Shown here: piece after piece, positions 52,488 through 60,906 of the stretch | Position numbering within the stretch: position 1 is the stretch's first letter | Layout of the letters: each line of letters begins with the position of its first letter | Assembly: GCA_035546335.1 (NCBI GenBank) | Contig: DATKDP010000149.1 | Span: forward strand, 1 to 64,000 | DNA length: 64,000 nucleotides | Source: DATKDP01 sp035546335 | GTDB taxonomy: Bacteria > Acidobacteriota > Thermoanaerobaculia > Gp7-AA8 | Direction: 5' to 3' | The notes under the pieces: model-generated | What the model was told of the DNA's origin: nothing | Database searches by the model: none | What the model saw: only the letters and a program-made list of their open reading frames with translations | Program-made: the position numbers and the translations under genes

Positions 52488-53975
52488 ATGACCGACTTTC
52501 GCGAACTTCTCGACCTCGCCTCCGTACGGCTCGGCGGCTCGGTCCTTCACGCCAGCGACGAGTTTTTCGCCGGGAAGGAGAATCTGATTAAATCCTCACC
52601 TCCCGTCTGGAAGGAGGAGGAGTACACCGACCGCGGGAAGTGGATGGACGGCTGGGAGAGCCGGCGTCGGCGTACTCCCGGTCACGATTTTTGTCTCGTT
52701 CGCCTCGGAGTGCCGGGAGTGATCCGCGGCGTGGTCGTCGACACCAGCTTCTTCCGCGGGAACTACCCCGAGTCGTGCTCGCTGGAAGGTTGCAGCGCAC
52801 CTCAGGCTGCTTCACCCGACGATCTGCTCTCCGGCGCGACGCACTGGGTCGAGCTGCTCCCGCAATCGAAACTGCAGGGCGATGCGCAGAATCTTCTTTC
52901 CTGCCAGCCGGCCTATGCCGTCACGCACGTCCGCTTCAACATCTTCCCCGATGGCGGCGTCGCCAGACTGCGTCTTCATGGTGATGCCGTTCCCGACTGG
53001 CATCTGCGGGGAGGACTCTCTCAGGAGGTCGATCTCGCCGCCGCGGAGCATGGCGGTGAGGTTCTCACCTGTAGTGACATGTTCTTCGGACCGAAGCACA
53101 ATCTCATCATGCCTGGCCGTGCCCTGAACATGGGGGACGGATGGGAGACGAAGCGGCGACGCGGTCCCGGACACGACTGGGTCATCGTGAAGCTCGCGAC
53201 CGAGGGAACGATCCGGCGGATCGAGGCCGACACGAATCACTTCAAGGGAAACTATCCCGACGGCTGCTCGATCGATGTCTGCCGCCTCGAGGAACCGAGC
53301 GGAAACATCGAGAGCGCGGAATGGTCCGAGCTGCTTCCTCGCACGAAACTCCTCGGCGATACACGCCATCTCTTCCGCGACGAGCTTCAGCAGCAGGGCC
53401 CGGTGACGCATATTCGCCTCAATGTCTTTCCCGACGGCGGCGTGAGCCGGTTGAGAGTGCATGGCGTGGCTACGGAGAGAGGACGAAAAAGTCAGGTCGT
53501 TCGCCGCATCGACACGCTCGTTCCGCCGGCGGCGGCGGCCGAGCTGCTGCGCTGTTGCGGATCGTCGCGATGGGTCGACGCGATGCTCCGGGCGCGGCCG
53601 TTCGGGAGCTGGGATACATTCTCGGCGGTCGCTGACGAGCGATGGTGGGAGCTCGGGCGCGCCGACTGGCTGGAAGCGTTCGCGGCGCATCCGAGAATCG
53701 GCGAGAGGAAGACGACGAGCAGCTGGTCGCAGGAGGAACAGGCGTCAGCGCTCGACGCAACGCAAAAGGCGCTCGCCGATCTGGAGCGGGCGAATCGCGA
53801 GTACGAAACGCGATTCGGACACATCTTCATCGTATGCGCTGCGGGAAAGGGCGCCGAGGAGATGCTGGCGCTGGTGAAGGAACGACTGCGAAACGACTCG
53901 GAGAGCGAGCTTCGGATCGCGGCGGAAGAGCAGAGAAAGATCACGCAGCTCAGGCTGCAGAAGCTGGTGGAATGA
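52488..53975 (+). CDS. Allantoicase - OHCU decarboxylase fusion
   Basis: 495 residues combining two enzymes. Residues about 1-335 are allantoicase: two homologous jelly-roll halves with repeated motifs ASDEFFAGKENLIK / CSDMFFGPKHNLIM, RRRTPGHDFCLVRL / RRRGPGHDWVIVKL, GNYPESCSLEG / GNYPDGCSIDV and FNIFPDGGVARLRLHG / LNVFPDGGVSRLRVHG. Residues about 338-495 are OHCU decarboxylase (UraD) with the catalytic His in AAHPRIGERK (H401) and FGHIFIVCAAGK. It would turn OHCU into S-allantoin and allantoate into ureidoglycolate plus urea, two non-consecutive steps with AllB between. Start taken at the ATG at 52488; upstream codons read repeat DNA. Separate genes are the usual case. Confidence 0.93.
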   Translation: MTDFRELLDLASVRLGGSVLHASDEFFAGKENLIKSSPPVWKEEEYTDRGKWMDGWESRRRRTPGHDFCLVRLGVPGVIRGVVVDTSFFRGNYPESCSLEGCSAPQAASPDDLLSGATHWVELLPQSKLQGDAQNLLSCQPAYAVTHVRFNIFPDGGVARLRLHGDAVPDWHLRGGLSQEVDLAAAEHGGEVLTCSDMFFGPKHNLIMPGRALNMGDGWETKRRRGPGHDWVIVKLATEGTIRRIEADTNHFKGNYPDGCSIDVCRLEEPSGNIESAEWSELLPRTKLLGDTRHLFRDELQQQGPVTHIRLNVFPDGGVSRLRVHGVATERGRKSQVVRRIDTLVPPAAAAELLRCCGSSRWVDAMLRARPFGSWDTFSAVADERWWELGRADWLEAFAAHPRIGERKTTSSWSQEEQASALDATQKALADLERANREYETRFGHIFIVCAAGKGAEEMLALVKERLRNDSESELRIAAEEQRKITQLRLQKLVE

Positions 53976-54322
53976 TGAGCGGAATCACGACGCACGTTCT
54001 CGATACCTCGCGCGGTCGTCCTGCGGTGGGAGTGCCGGTGGCGCTCGAGATCGGGACGGATGACGGCGGATGGGTGATTGTGGGAGAGGGGATCACCGAC
54101 GCAGACGGCCGGCTGAAGACCCTCGTTCCCGAAGGAGTGGCGGTCGAGCGGGCGACGTATCGACTGATCTTCAGAACGGGAGACTATTTCCAAACGATCG
54201 GAGTCGATTCGTTCTTTTTTCCGGAGATTGCGATCGTCTTTCGAATCGACGGCGAAATGCAGCATTACCATGTCCCGCTGCTTCTCAGTCCGTACGGCTA
54301 CGCGACCTACCGGGGGAGCTAG
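53972..54322 (+). CDS. uraH: 5-hydroxyisourate hydrolase
   Basis: 116 residues, transthyretin-like. Opens 5-hydroxyisourate to OHCU. N-terminal ITTHVLDTSRGRPAVGV with the catalytic His, and the C-terminal tetrapeptide YRGS, both diagnostic. Overlaps the stop of the fusion gene (ATGA); two adjacent ATGs are possible. With UraD, AllB and Alc it completes the path from 5-hydroxyisourate onward. Uricase is not in the window. Confidence 0.95.
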   Translation: MMSGITTHVLDTSRGRPAVGVPVALEIGTDDGGWVIVGEGITDADGRLKTLVPEGVAVERATYRLIFRTGDYFQTIGVDSFFFPEIAIVFRIDGEMQHYHVPLLLSPYGYATYRGS

Positions 54323-54536
54323 CGTTGCAGTGTCGGATCTCGCAAACCGGTGGTGGCCCGGTGGTGGCGCTTCGCGCTCACCACCGGCTGTGTTCCCGTC
54401 ACCCCTCCGGGGTGCCCCCCTTTCACGTTCTCTTCTGCCATCTGCCATCTGCCATCTGCCATGCGTCCATCCGTCCATCCGGCAGCGCAAGTCCCCACGC
54501 CCTTCCAACTTGACGCTCTCCCGACCGTTGGTCATC
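54323..54536. repeat. Intergenic repeats: GGTGGT hairpin and heptad tract
   Basis: A GGTGGTGGCGC-TTC-GCGCTCACCACC hairpin (about 54360-54385) belongs to the family seen at 8143-8172 and 8290-8316. A palindrome ACCCCTCCGGGGT follows, then TGCCATC heptads (about 54436-54463). A TTGACG (54510-54515) lies before waaA but the -10 is weak. Confidence 0.7.
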
Positions 54537-55808
54537 ATGCGCCCCATGTTCGTCCTCTACGAGGCGATCCTCTACCTCGTGCTTCTCTTCGCCCTTCCCT
54601 GGTTTCTCGTGGTCGGCGTTCTTCGGGGAAAGTACCTGCCGAGCGTCGGCACGAGACTCGGCCGGTATCGCGGCGAGCCGTCACGGCACGACATCTGGTT
54701 CCATGCCGTCTCGGTCGGCGAGACCCTGGCGCTGCGGCCGATCGTCGAAGAAGTGCAGCGCCAGCGCCCGCAGATCGCCTACGTGATCACCACCACGACG
54801 CTCACAGGCCAATCGCTGGCGCATCGTCTCTTTCCGCATGCCACGATCACTTACTTCCCGCTCGACTTCTCCTTCTCCGTGCGCCGCTTTCTCGATCATC
54901 ACCTCCCCAGGGTCTTCGCCACGATCGAGACCGAGATCTGGCCGAATGCCGTCCGCATCGCCTCCTCTCGCGGAATCCGCCTGATTCTGGCCAATGGACG
55001 CATCTCCGACCGGTCCTTTCCGCGCTACCGTCTGATCCGGATGTTCGTCGGGCCGATCCTCCGTCGCTACCATCGCATCCTCGTCCGCGAGCAGGTCGAC
55101 CGTGAACGGTTCGAGCGGATCGGAGCGACACCGGAAAAGATCGAGGTGGTGGGAAACGTCAAGTTCGACCTCGAGCTCGACGAGGCCGATTCGGAAGTGG
55201 AGCCGCTCGTGGAACGGCTGAGCGCCGGACGCAACATCTTCATCGCCGGGTCGACCATCGAAGGGGAAGACGAGATTCTGATTCCTCGTCTCGGAGATCT
55301 GCTGCGGGAGGGCAGCTCGTTCGCCGTCATCGCACCGCGGAAGCCGCAGCGCTTCGAGATCGTCGCGGCGCTTCTGGAGGCGAGCGAGATTCGCTGGGCG
55401 CGGCGAAGCGAGCTCTCGGACGCCTCTGCCCTTCCCGAGGCCGACGTGCTTCTGCTCGACACGATCGGCGAACTGCCTCCCCTCTATCGCCACGCCGTCG
55501 CGGCATTCGTCGGAGGAAGCCTCGTCGCCGGCGGTGGTGGTCACAATCCGATCGAGCCGGCTGCGGTCGGCGTTCCGGTCGCCTTCGGGCCGAATATGTC
55601 GAACTTCCGCGAGATTGCGTCGACGCTCCTCGAGGCGGGCGCCGCAACCCGCGTCGGCAGCGTCGAGGAGCTTCTGCGCTTCGTTCGCTCGATGATCGAT
55701 GACGAGTCGAAGCGAGTGCAGCTCGGCCGCCGTGCCGCCGAGACCGTGCAGCGCAATCGCGGAGCGGCGGCGCGAACCGCGCAGCGAATCCTGGAGCTGC
55801 TCGATTGA
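54537..55808 (+). CDS. waaA: Kdo transferase (lipid IVA 3-deoxy-D-manno-octulosonate transferase)
   Basis: 423 residues. N-terminal membrane anchor (ILYLVLLFALPWFLVVGVL), then a GT-B enzyme that adds Kdo to lipid A precursor. Conserved VWFHAVSVGETLA-like stretch (IWFHAVSVGETLA, with the catalytic Glu), TTTTLTGQSLA, ETEIWPN, LANGRISDRSF, GNVKFD, FIAGSTIEGEDE and GGGGHNPIEPAAVGVPVAFGP. First gene of a coupled lipid A/envelope operon. The ATG at 54537 or 54546 could start it. Confidence 0.95.
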   Translation: MRPMFVLYEAILYLVLLFALPWFLVVGVLRGKYLPSVGTRLGRYRGEPSRHDIWFHAVSVGETLALRPIVEEVQRQRPQIAYVITTTTLTGQSLAHRLFPHATITYFPLDFSFSVRRFLDHHLPRVFATIETEIWPNAVRIASSRGIRLILANGRISDRSFPRYRLIRMFVGPILRRYHRILVREQVDRERFERIGATPEKIEVVGNVKFDLELDEADSEVEPLVERLSAGRNIFIAGSTIEGEDEILIPRLGDLLREGSSFAVIAPRKPQRFEIVAALLEASEIRWARRSELSDASALPEADVLLLDTIGELPPLYRHAVAAFVGGSLVAGGGGHNPIEPAAVGVPVAFGPNMSNFREIASTLLEAGAATRVGSVEELLRFVRSMIDDESKRVQLGRRAAETVQRNRGAAARTAQRILELLD

Positions 55809-56746
55809 ATTCGGTCCTGAAACCACTCGAGCTCCTCTATCGCGGCATGAACCGGCTTCGGCGAGCCCTCTATCGGAGGGGCATCCTGCGGGCCGGACGT
55901 TTGCCCCGCCACGTGATCTCGATCGGGAACATCGCGATGGGCGGAAGTGGAAAGACTCCGCTCGTCCTGACGCTCTCACGCCGCCTGCAACGAGAAGGCT
56001 TTCGCGTGGCGATCCTGACCCGCGGCTACGGCCGCAACCGCGGAGCGGCGCCCGGACTGGTCGAAGGGGACGCCACGGAGCGCTTCGGCGACGAGCCGGT
56101 GCTGCTTGCGCGCTCCCTGCCGGGCGTGGATGTCATCGTCGATTCCGACCGGATTCGCGGTGGTCTTCGTTATCTCGAAACGCACGACTGTGATCTCTTC
56201 GTGCTCGACGATGGATTCCAACATTTCCGCCTCCGGCGCGATCTCGACATCGTCATCCATTCCGCGGATCCGGGCTGGCTTCGCGAAGGACCTTCGTCAC
56301 TCCGATTTGCTGACCTGCTCGTCGTTCGCGGGAAGCCCTCCGACCTGCCGTCCCATGGTTCCGTTCATCGGGGAGAATTGCGTCCGCTCTCGTTTCGTTG
56401 GCGGGGGGACGAACATGCTCTGGTGGAGCTGCATGGAAAACGGGTGGTTGCATTCGCCGGCCTCGCCGACAATGATCAGTTTTTTCGTCTGGTCGAGCAG
56501 GTCGGCGCGGTCATCGCCGGCCGCCGATCGTTTCCCGATCATCATCGCTACGCCACCAGCGAGATCGAGAGCCTCAGACATCTGCTCGATGCGAACAGAG
56601 GTGACCTTCTGCTGACGACGGAAAAGGACGCCGTGAAGCTGCGGGACGACGAGATCGCCTCACTGCGAGTCGATCTCGAAGTAGATGAGCAGCTTCTCGA
56701 GCGGGTGCTCGCCCTCGTCGCGCCGACCCTCCAGGAGCGGGAGTGA
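55805..56746 (+). CDS. lpxK: Tetraacyldisaccharide 4'-kinase
   Basis: 313 residues. Phosphorylates the lipid A disaccharide at the 4' position. Walker A GNIAMGGSGKTPLVL (about 40-54), ILTRGYGRN, FVLDDGFQH-type motif (LFVLDDGFQHFRLRRDLDIV) and the late TTEKDAVKL. It starts with TTG, overlapping waaA by 4 bp; the next in-frame ATG would remove 14 residues. Confidence 0.95.
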   Translation: MNSVLKPLELLYRGMNRLRRALYRRGILRAGRLPRHVISIGNIAMGGSGKTPLVLTLSRRLQREGFRVAILTRGYGRNRGAAPGLVEGDATERFGDEPVLLARSLPGVDVIVDSDRIRGGLRYLETHDCDLFVLDDGFQHFRLRRDLDIVIHSADPGWLREGPSSLRFADLLVVRGKPSDLPSHGSVHRGELRPLSFRWRGDEHALVELHGKRVVAFAGLADNDQFFRLVEQVGAVIAGRRSFPDHHRYATSEIESLRHLLDANRGDLLLTTEKDAVKLRDDEIASLRVDLEVDEQLLERVLALVAPTLQERE

Positions 56747-57675
56747 TGAACCAGCGACGATCGCACGGCAGACGTGGAAAGGGCGTCCTGCGCACACGCG
56801 CCGAGTACCTCCTCTACCGCTCGATGCTCACCGTGATCCGCGCGGCCGGGCCGGAACGCACCGGTCACTGGGGGGAACGCCTCGGGGTTTTCGCGTCCGG
56901 CCTGCTGCGCGGACGGACTCGAATGGCCGTCGACAACGTCATGAAATCGTTTCCCGGCAAGTCCCGGGCCGAATGCCGCGAGATCGTTCGCGAATGCTGG
57001 AGATACTTCGGACGCGCCGCCTTCGAGTACCTTCGGTTCCAGTATGCGACTCGTGACGAGATCGAATCACGCTGCGAGATCCTCGGTTTCGATCATTTCG
57101 AGACCGCTCTCGCTCGTGATCGCGGAGTCATTCTGCTCAGCGCTCATTACGGGAGCTGGGAGCTCGGCGCCATGCTGCTCGCGTCTCTCGGTGCGCCCGT
57201 GACCACCGTGGCTCGACCGCTCGACAACGCTCTTCTCGATCGTGACCTCCGGCGCTCCCGCACACGAAGCGGGCTCGAACTGGTGGATCGGCGCAAGGCC
57301 GCACGGGCTCTGATCCGCGCCCTCGACGAAAAACATGTGATCGTGCTTCTTCCCGATCAGGCGGCGCGACCCAGCGAGGGAATCCTCGTCCCATTTCTCG
57401 GGCGGCCCGCCTGGACGACCGCAGCGCCGGCGCGCCTCGCGCTTCGATTCGGTGCACCGATCGTATTCGTCTTCTGCACGCCCACCGGAGAGCGCAGCCG
57501 GATCGAGTTTCAGGAGCCAATTTTCGTCGACGAGCTTCCCGAAAGCGATCGAGCTCCGGAGGCGATCACTCAGAGAATCAACGACGTGATCTCGGCGCAG
57601 ATCCGAGAGGCTCCTCAGTACTGGCTCTGGATGCACAACCGCTGGAAGCGGGCGGCGACGGGAAGGAACGGGTGA
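56743..57675 (+). CDS. LpxL/HtrB-family lauroyl-type acyltransferase
   Basis: 310 residues. Adds a secondary acyl chain to Kdo-lipid A. The catalytic H-x4-E is in LLSAHYGSWELGAML. Further blocks are HVIVLLPDQAARPSEGILVPFLGRP and QYWLWMHNRWK. An N-terminal basic/hydrophobic anchor is present. Overlaps lpxK by 4 bp and the next gene by 4 bp. The family includes LpxL, LpxM and phospholipid versions; context favours lipid A. Confidence 0.9.
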   Translation: MMNQRRSHGRRGKGVLRTRAEYLLYRSMLTVIRAAGPERTGHWGERLGVFASGLLRGRTRMAVDNVMKSFPGKSRAECREIVRECWRYFGRAAFEYLRFQYATRDEIESRCEILGFDHFETALARDRGVILLSAHYGSWELGAMLLASLGAPVTTVARPLDNALLDRDLRRSRTRSGLELVDRRKAARALIRALDEKHVIVLLPDQAARPSEGILVPFLGRPAWTTAAPARLALRFGAPIVFVFCTPTGERSRIEFQEPIFVDELPESDRAPEAITQRINDVISAQIREAPQYWLWMHNRWKRAATGRNG

Positions 57676-58457
57676 GCTCGTCCGGCGGCACGACCGCGCC
57701 GCGGATCTCCGACGTCTCGATCGTCATTCCGGCCTTCAATGAGGCAGGACGCCTTCCCTCCTCGCTCGAGCGCATCATGGAGTGGAGTCATCGGAATCAG
57801 GGAGTCGTTCGCGAGATCATCGTGGTGGACGACGGAAGCCGCGACGGCACGGCGGAGGCCGCGAAACGCATGGCACGACCGGAAACGCCGGTGGTGCTCG
57901 AAGTCCAGCCTGAGAACCGCGGCAAAGGAGCGGCGCTGAGGCGCGGTGTACTGCTCGCGCGCGGAGCCTGGATTCTGCTCACCGACGCCGACCTGTCGAC
58001 CCCGATCGAAGAGATCGATCGGCTCTCCGGCTCGATCGAGCGCTTCGACATCGTGATCGGCTCGCGCGGGCTCGCGGAGAGCGACATTCGCATCCGGCAG
58101 GCGTGGTACCGGCAGCAGATGGGCAGGACCTTCAACCGGCTGGTTCGTCTTCTGACCGGGATTCCGTTTCGCGATACGCAGTGCGGCTTCAAGCTGCTTC
58201 GCCGTTCGGTCGCTCGCGACATCTTCGAGCGGGCGCGCATCGACCGTTTCGCCTGGGACGTCGAGATTCTCCTGCTCGCCGCCTCGCTCGGCTATTCCGT
58301 GGTCGAAGTCCCCGTTTCGTGGTTCAATTCACCCGACTCCCGGGTGCACATCGTCGGGGATTCGACACGGATGCTGGTCGATGTCGTAAAAACCCGGCTC
58401 CGCCTTCCGCGGTGGCATTCGGCTTCCTCGAGGAGCGACGGGACCATCGCCGATTGA
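57672..58457 (+). CDS. GT2 dolichyl/polyprenyl-phosphate sugar synthase-like
   Basis: 261 residues. GT-A fold: VSIVIPAFNEAGRLPSSL, IIVVDDGSRDGTAEAA, NRGKGAALRRGVLLARG, LTDADLSTPIEEID, IVIGSRGLAESDI and DTQCGFKLLRRSVARDIF. These match Alg5/DPM1-like enzymes that charge a polyprenyl phosphate with a hexose. GTG start overlapping the acyltransferase stop. The product would feed a membrane glycosyltransferase; the following YfhO-like protein is a candidate partner. Confidence 0.9.
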   Translation: MSSSGGTTAPRISDVSIVIPAFNEAGRLPSSLERIMEWSHRNQGVVREIIVVDDGSRDGTAEAAKRMARPETPVVLEVQPENRGKGAALRRGVLLARGAWILLTDADLSTPIEEIDRLSGSIERFDIVIGSRGLAESDIRIRQAWYRQQMGRTFNRLVRLLTGIPFRDTQCGFKLLRRSVARDIFERARIDRFAWDVEILLLAASLGYSVVEVPVSWFNSPDSRVHIVGDSTRMLVDVVKTRLRLPRWHSASSRSDGTIAD

Positions 58458-58473
58458 GCCCTTGACCTTTACA

Positions 58474-58496
58474 GCCGTCCATCGATCGCTTATAAG
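58474..58496 (+). promoter_or_regulatory. Promoter for the YfhO-like gene
   Basis: Line-up of -35 TTTACA (about 58468-58473) with a 17-bp spacer and -10 TATAAG (58491-58496). Only 7 nt separate the -10 from the GTG at 58504, so the transcript is predicted to be leaderless. Confidence 0.6.
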
Positions 58497-58503
58497 GCGC
58501 ACC

Positions 58504-60906
58504 GTGAATCCGACCTTTCTCTACGTTGCCGCCCTCTATTTCGGCTCGCTGTTCGTCTGGCGGCGCTGGTCGGGGGTCGTCTCGTGGCGGGTCGCCATCC
58601 TCTTCTATGCCCTCGTGCTCGTGTTCCTCTTCCGTCCGATGACTCAGCCGTACGTCAACGTTCCCGCCGATTTCCTCTTCAATCTCCATCCCTGGAAGGC
58701 GACGGAACGAGTCACCACCGACTGGAATCCGGAGATCAATGACGTGATCCTCCAGATGGTTCCCTGGGCGCACCAGGTTCGCGAGTCATGGAAGGACCTC
58801 GAGGCTCCGCTCTGGAACGCGGCCGCCGGTGGTGGATATCCGCTGCTGGCCAACGGTCAGAGCGGAGGATTCTCCCTCTTCAGGCTCGCATCGCTGCCCC
58901 TGCCTCTCGGGCAGAGCCTCACCTCGGAGGCCGCTCTCAAGATTCTCCTGGCGCTGACCTTCACCTTCGCCTTTCTCAGGCGCCGTTACTCCGAGATTCC
59001 CTCGGTTGCCGGCGCGGTCAGCTTCGGCTTCGCGACCTTCATCATCGTGTGGCTTCATTTCCCTCACTCGAGCGTGGTCGCGCTGCTGCCTGCCCTCTTC
59101 TACGGCATCGATCTTCTCTTCGAGCAGCAGACGCGCCTTCGATTCGTCTTTCTCTCGTTCGTTTTTGCCTTCCTCCTGCTCAACGGTCACCCGGAGTCGG
59201 CCGCGCACTCGGTGTTCGCGGCGGGCCTCTATGTCCTGTTCCTGATGGTCACGCGCAGGGAGGCACGGTGGCGAGCCACTGCTGCGATTCTCGTCGCGGG
59301 GGTCACCGCTCTGCTCCTCGCCGCTCCCTTCATTCTTCCGCTTCTCGACTCCCTGAAAGTTTCACAGCGCATGGAGTTGATCGAGGCCCACGCCAACGAA
59401 GTGTCGAGAAACGACGTTCACTTCCTCATCCCCTTTTTCAATGTCGGCTTCTACGGAAGCATGCGCGAGAAGAACATCTGGGGGCCGGGTATCGCCGAAA
59501 TCCTCTGCGGCTACGCCGGTCTGCTGGGAATCGTCGGCTGGTTTGCGGTGCTGGCGCATCGAATCCGGTCACGTCATTGGAAGGATCCGATCGTCTTCTT
59601 CATCGCAGCCACGCCGCTGTTCGTTGCGATCAGCATGGGAGCACGAGGGATCGCCGACGCGTTTCATCAGATTCCGCTCTTCTCCATGGCAGCCAATGCG
59701 CGCCTCCGTTTCGTCGTCTGCTGGCTGCTCGCCGTGCTCGCGGCCGCGGTCGTCGATCTTCTGCTCGCTCGCAAAACGCGCGAGATCGTGTTCGGGATGG
59801 CCTGCGCTTTGGTGATGCTGATCGTTCCCTTCTTCGCCAATCAGTTCCCGTCGGATCCAGCACGTCACCACTCGCTGATCACCTCAGTTCCCGGTGCCAT
59901 CGTCCTGATCGTTCTTGCAATCGCTCTTTCGTTTTCCGATCCACGGCGGCGGGCTCTGATGGGCTGGGTGGTGGTCGCCGCGGCGGTGGGCGACCTCTGG
60001 AGCTTCGGGATCAGCTGGAATCCCGTTCTCCCCGACCGGCTCCTCTATCCATCCGCTCCGATCATCCGCCACGTTCAGAACGAACAGGCGAGGGTGGGCG
60101 CGGACGTGTTTCGCGTCGGAGGATTCGGCGGAACGTTCTTTCCCAATGCGAGCGCCATGTACGGCTTCGAAGATGTCAGGGCTCACGATCCGATGGCGTA
60201 CGGACGCTACCTCGGAGCTCTGCGCGTCTTCAGCGGCTATTCGAGCTACGACTACTTCGCCATGCTTCACGACTTCGACAATTCCTTCCTCGATTTCCTC
60301 AACCTGCGCTTCGTCTTCACGGCACCACACGAAGCGGTTCGCTCGCCACGATTCGTGGAGATCTATTCCGATACGGACGGGCGGATCTACGAGAACCGCG
60401 ATGTCCTTCCGCGCTTCTTCGGCGCCCGAAACGTTTTCGTGGAGAGTGATCCCGATCGCCGGTTCAGACGGATCATCGCCAACGACAACTGGCGCGACAA
60501 CACCATCATCTCCGCCATCCATACTTCGCTCGTCGCGAACGCGGCGGGCGACCTGCTGCGTCCGCGCCAGTGGGAGGCACCTCTCGCGACCGTTCGGATG
60601 GAACGTGCTTCGGCGCGCGGTTACGCGATGACCGTGGAGGCCCCGCGATGGAGCCTGATCGCCAGCAGCATTCCCAATCGGCCCGGCTGGAAGATCCGCC
60701 GCAACGGCGGAGAAAAGCTCGTCGTGACCGAGGTGAACGCGATGTTCGTCGGCTTCATCGTTCCCCCGGGGTCTTCACACATCCGGGTGCTCTATCAACC
60801 GAACTTCTACTACACCGGATGTGCGATTGCCATCGTCACCCTCGCCGCACTGATCCTGCTTACGACATCCAGTTCACGCCCGCCTCACGATTCCACTTCG
60901 TCGTGA
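58504..60906 (+). CDS. Large multi-spanning membrane protein, YfhO-like (GT-C type)
   Basis: About 800 residues, at least 12 helices, with a large loop after the first two helices (NLHPWKATERVTTDWNPEI, MVPWAHQVRESWKD) and a soluble C-terminal domain before a last helix. This matches the bacterial YfhO family, which glycosylates lipoteichoic acid or other surface polymers using a polyprenyl-phosphate sugar. It directly follows a polyprenyl-phosphate sugar synthase-like gene, supporting that role. GTG at 58504 chosen over TTG at 58462, because the promoter lies between them. Its 3' end overlaps the convergent mmsA by 47 bp. Confidence 0.82.
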   Translation: MNPTFLYVAALYFGSLFVWRRWSGVVSWRVAILFYALVLVFLFRPMTQPYVNVPADFLFNLHPWKATERVTTDWNPEINDVILQMVPWAHQVRESWKDLEAPLWNAAAGGGYPLLANGQSGGFSLFRLASLPLPLGQSLTSEAALKILLALTFTFAFLRRRYSEIPSVAGAVSFGFATFIIVWLHFPHSSVVALLPALFYGIDLLFEQQTRLRFVFLSFVFAFLLLNGHPESAAHSVFAAGLYVLFLMVTRREARWRATAAILVAGVTALLLAAPFILPLLDSLKVSQRMELIEAHANEVSRNDVHFLIPFFNVGFYGSMREKNIWGPGIAEILCGYAGLLGIVGWFAVLAHRIRSRHWKDPIVFFIAATPLFVAISMGARGIADAFHQIPLFSMAANARLRFVVCWLLAVLAAAVVDLLLARKTREIVFGMACALVMLIVPFFANQFPSDPARHHSLITSVPGAIVLIVLAIALSFSDPRRRALMGWVVVAAAVGDLWSFGISWNPVLPDRLLYPSAPIIRHVQNEQARVGADVFRVGGFGGTFFPNASAMYGFEDVRAHDPMAYGRYLGALRVFSGYSSYDYFAMLHDFDNSFLDFLNLRFVFTAPHEAVRSPRFVEIYSDTDGRIYENRDVLPRFFGARNVFVESDPDRRFRRIIANDNWRDNTIISAIHTSLVANAAGDLLRPRQWEAPLATVRMERASARGYAMTVEAPRWSLIASSIPNRPGWKIRRNGGEKLVVTEVNAMFVGFIVPPGSSHIRVLYQPNFYYTGCAIAIVTLAALILLTTSSSRPPHDSTSS

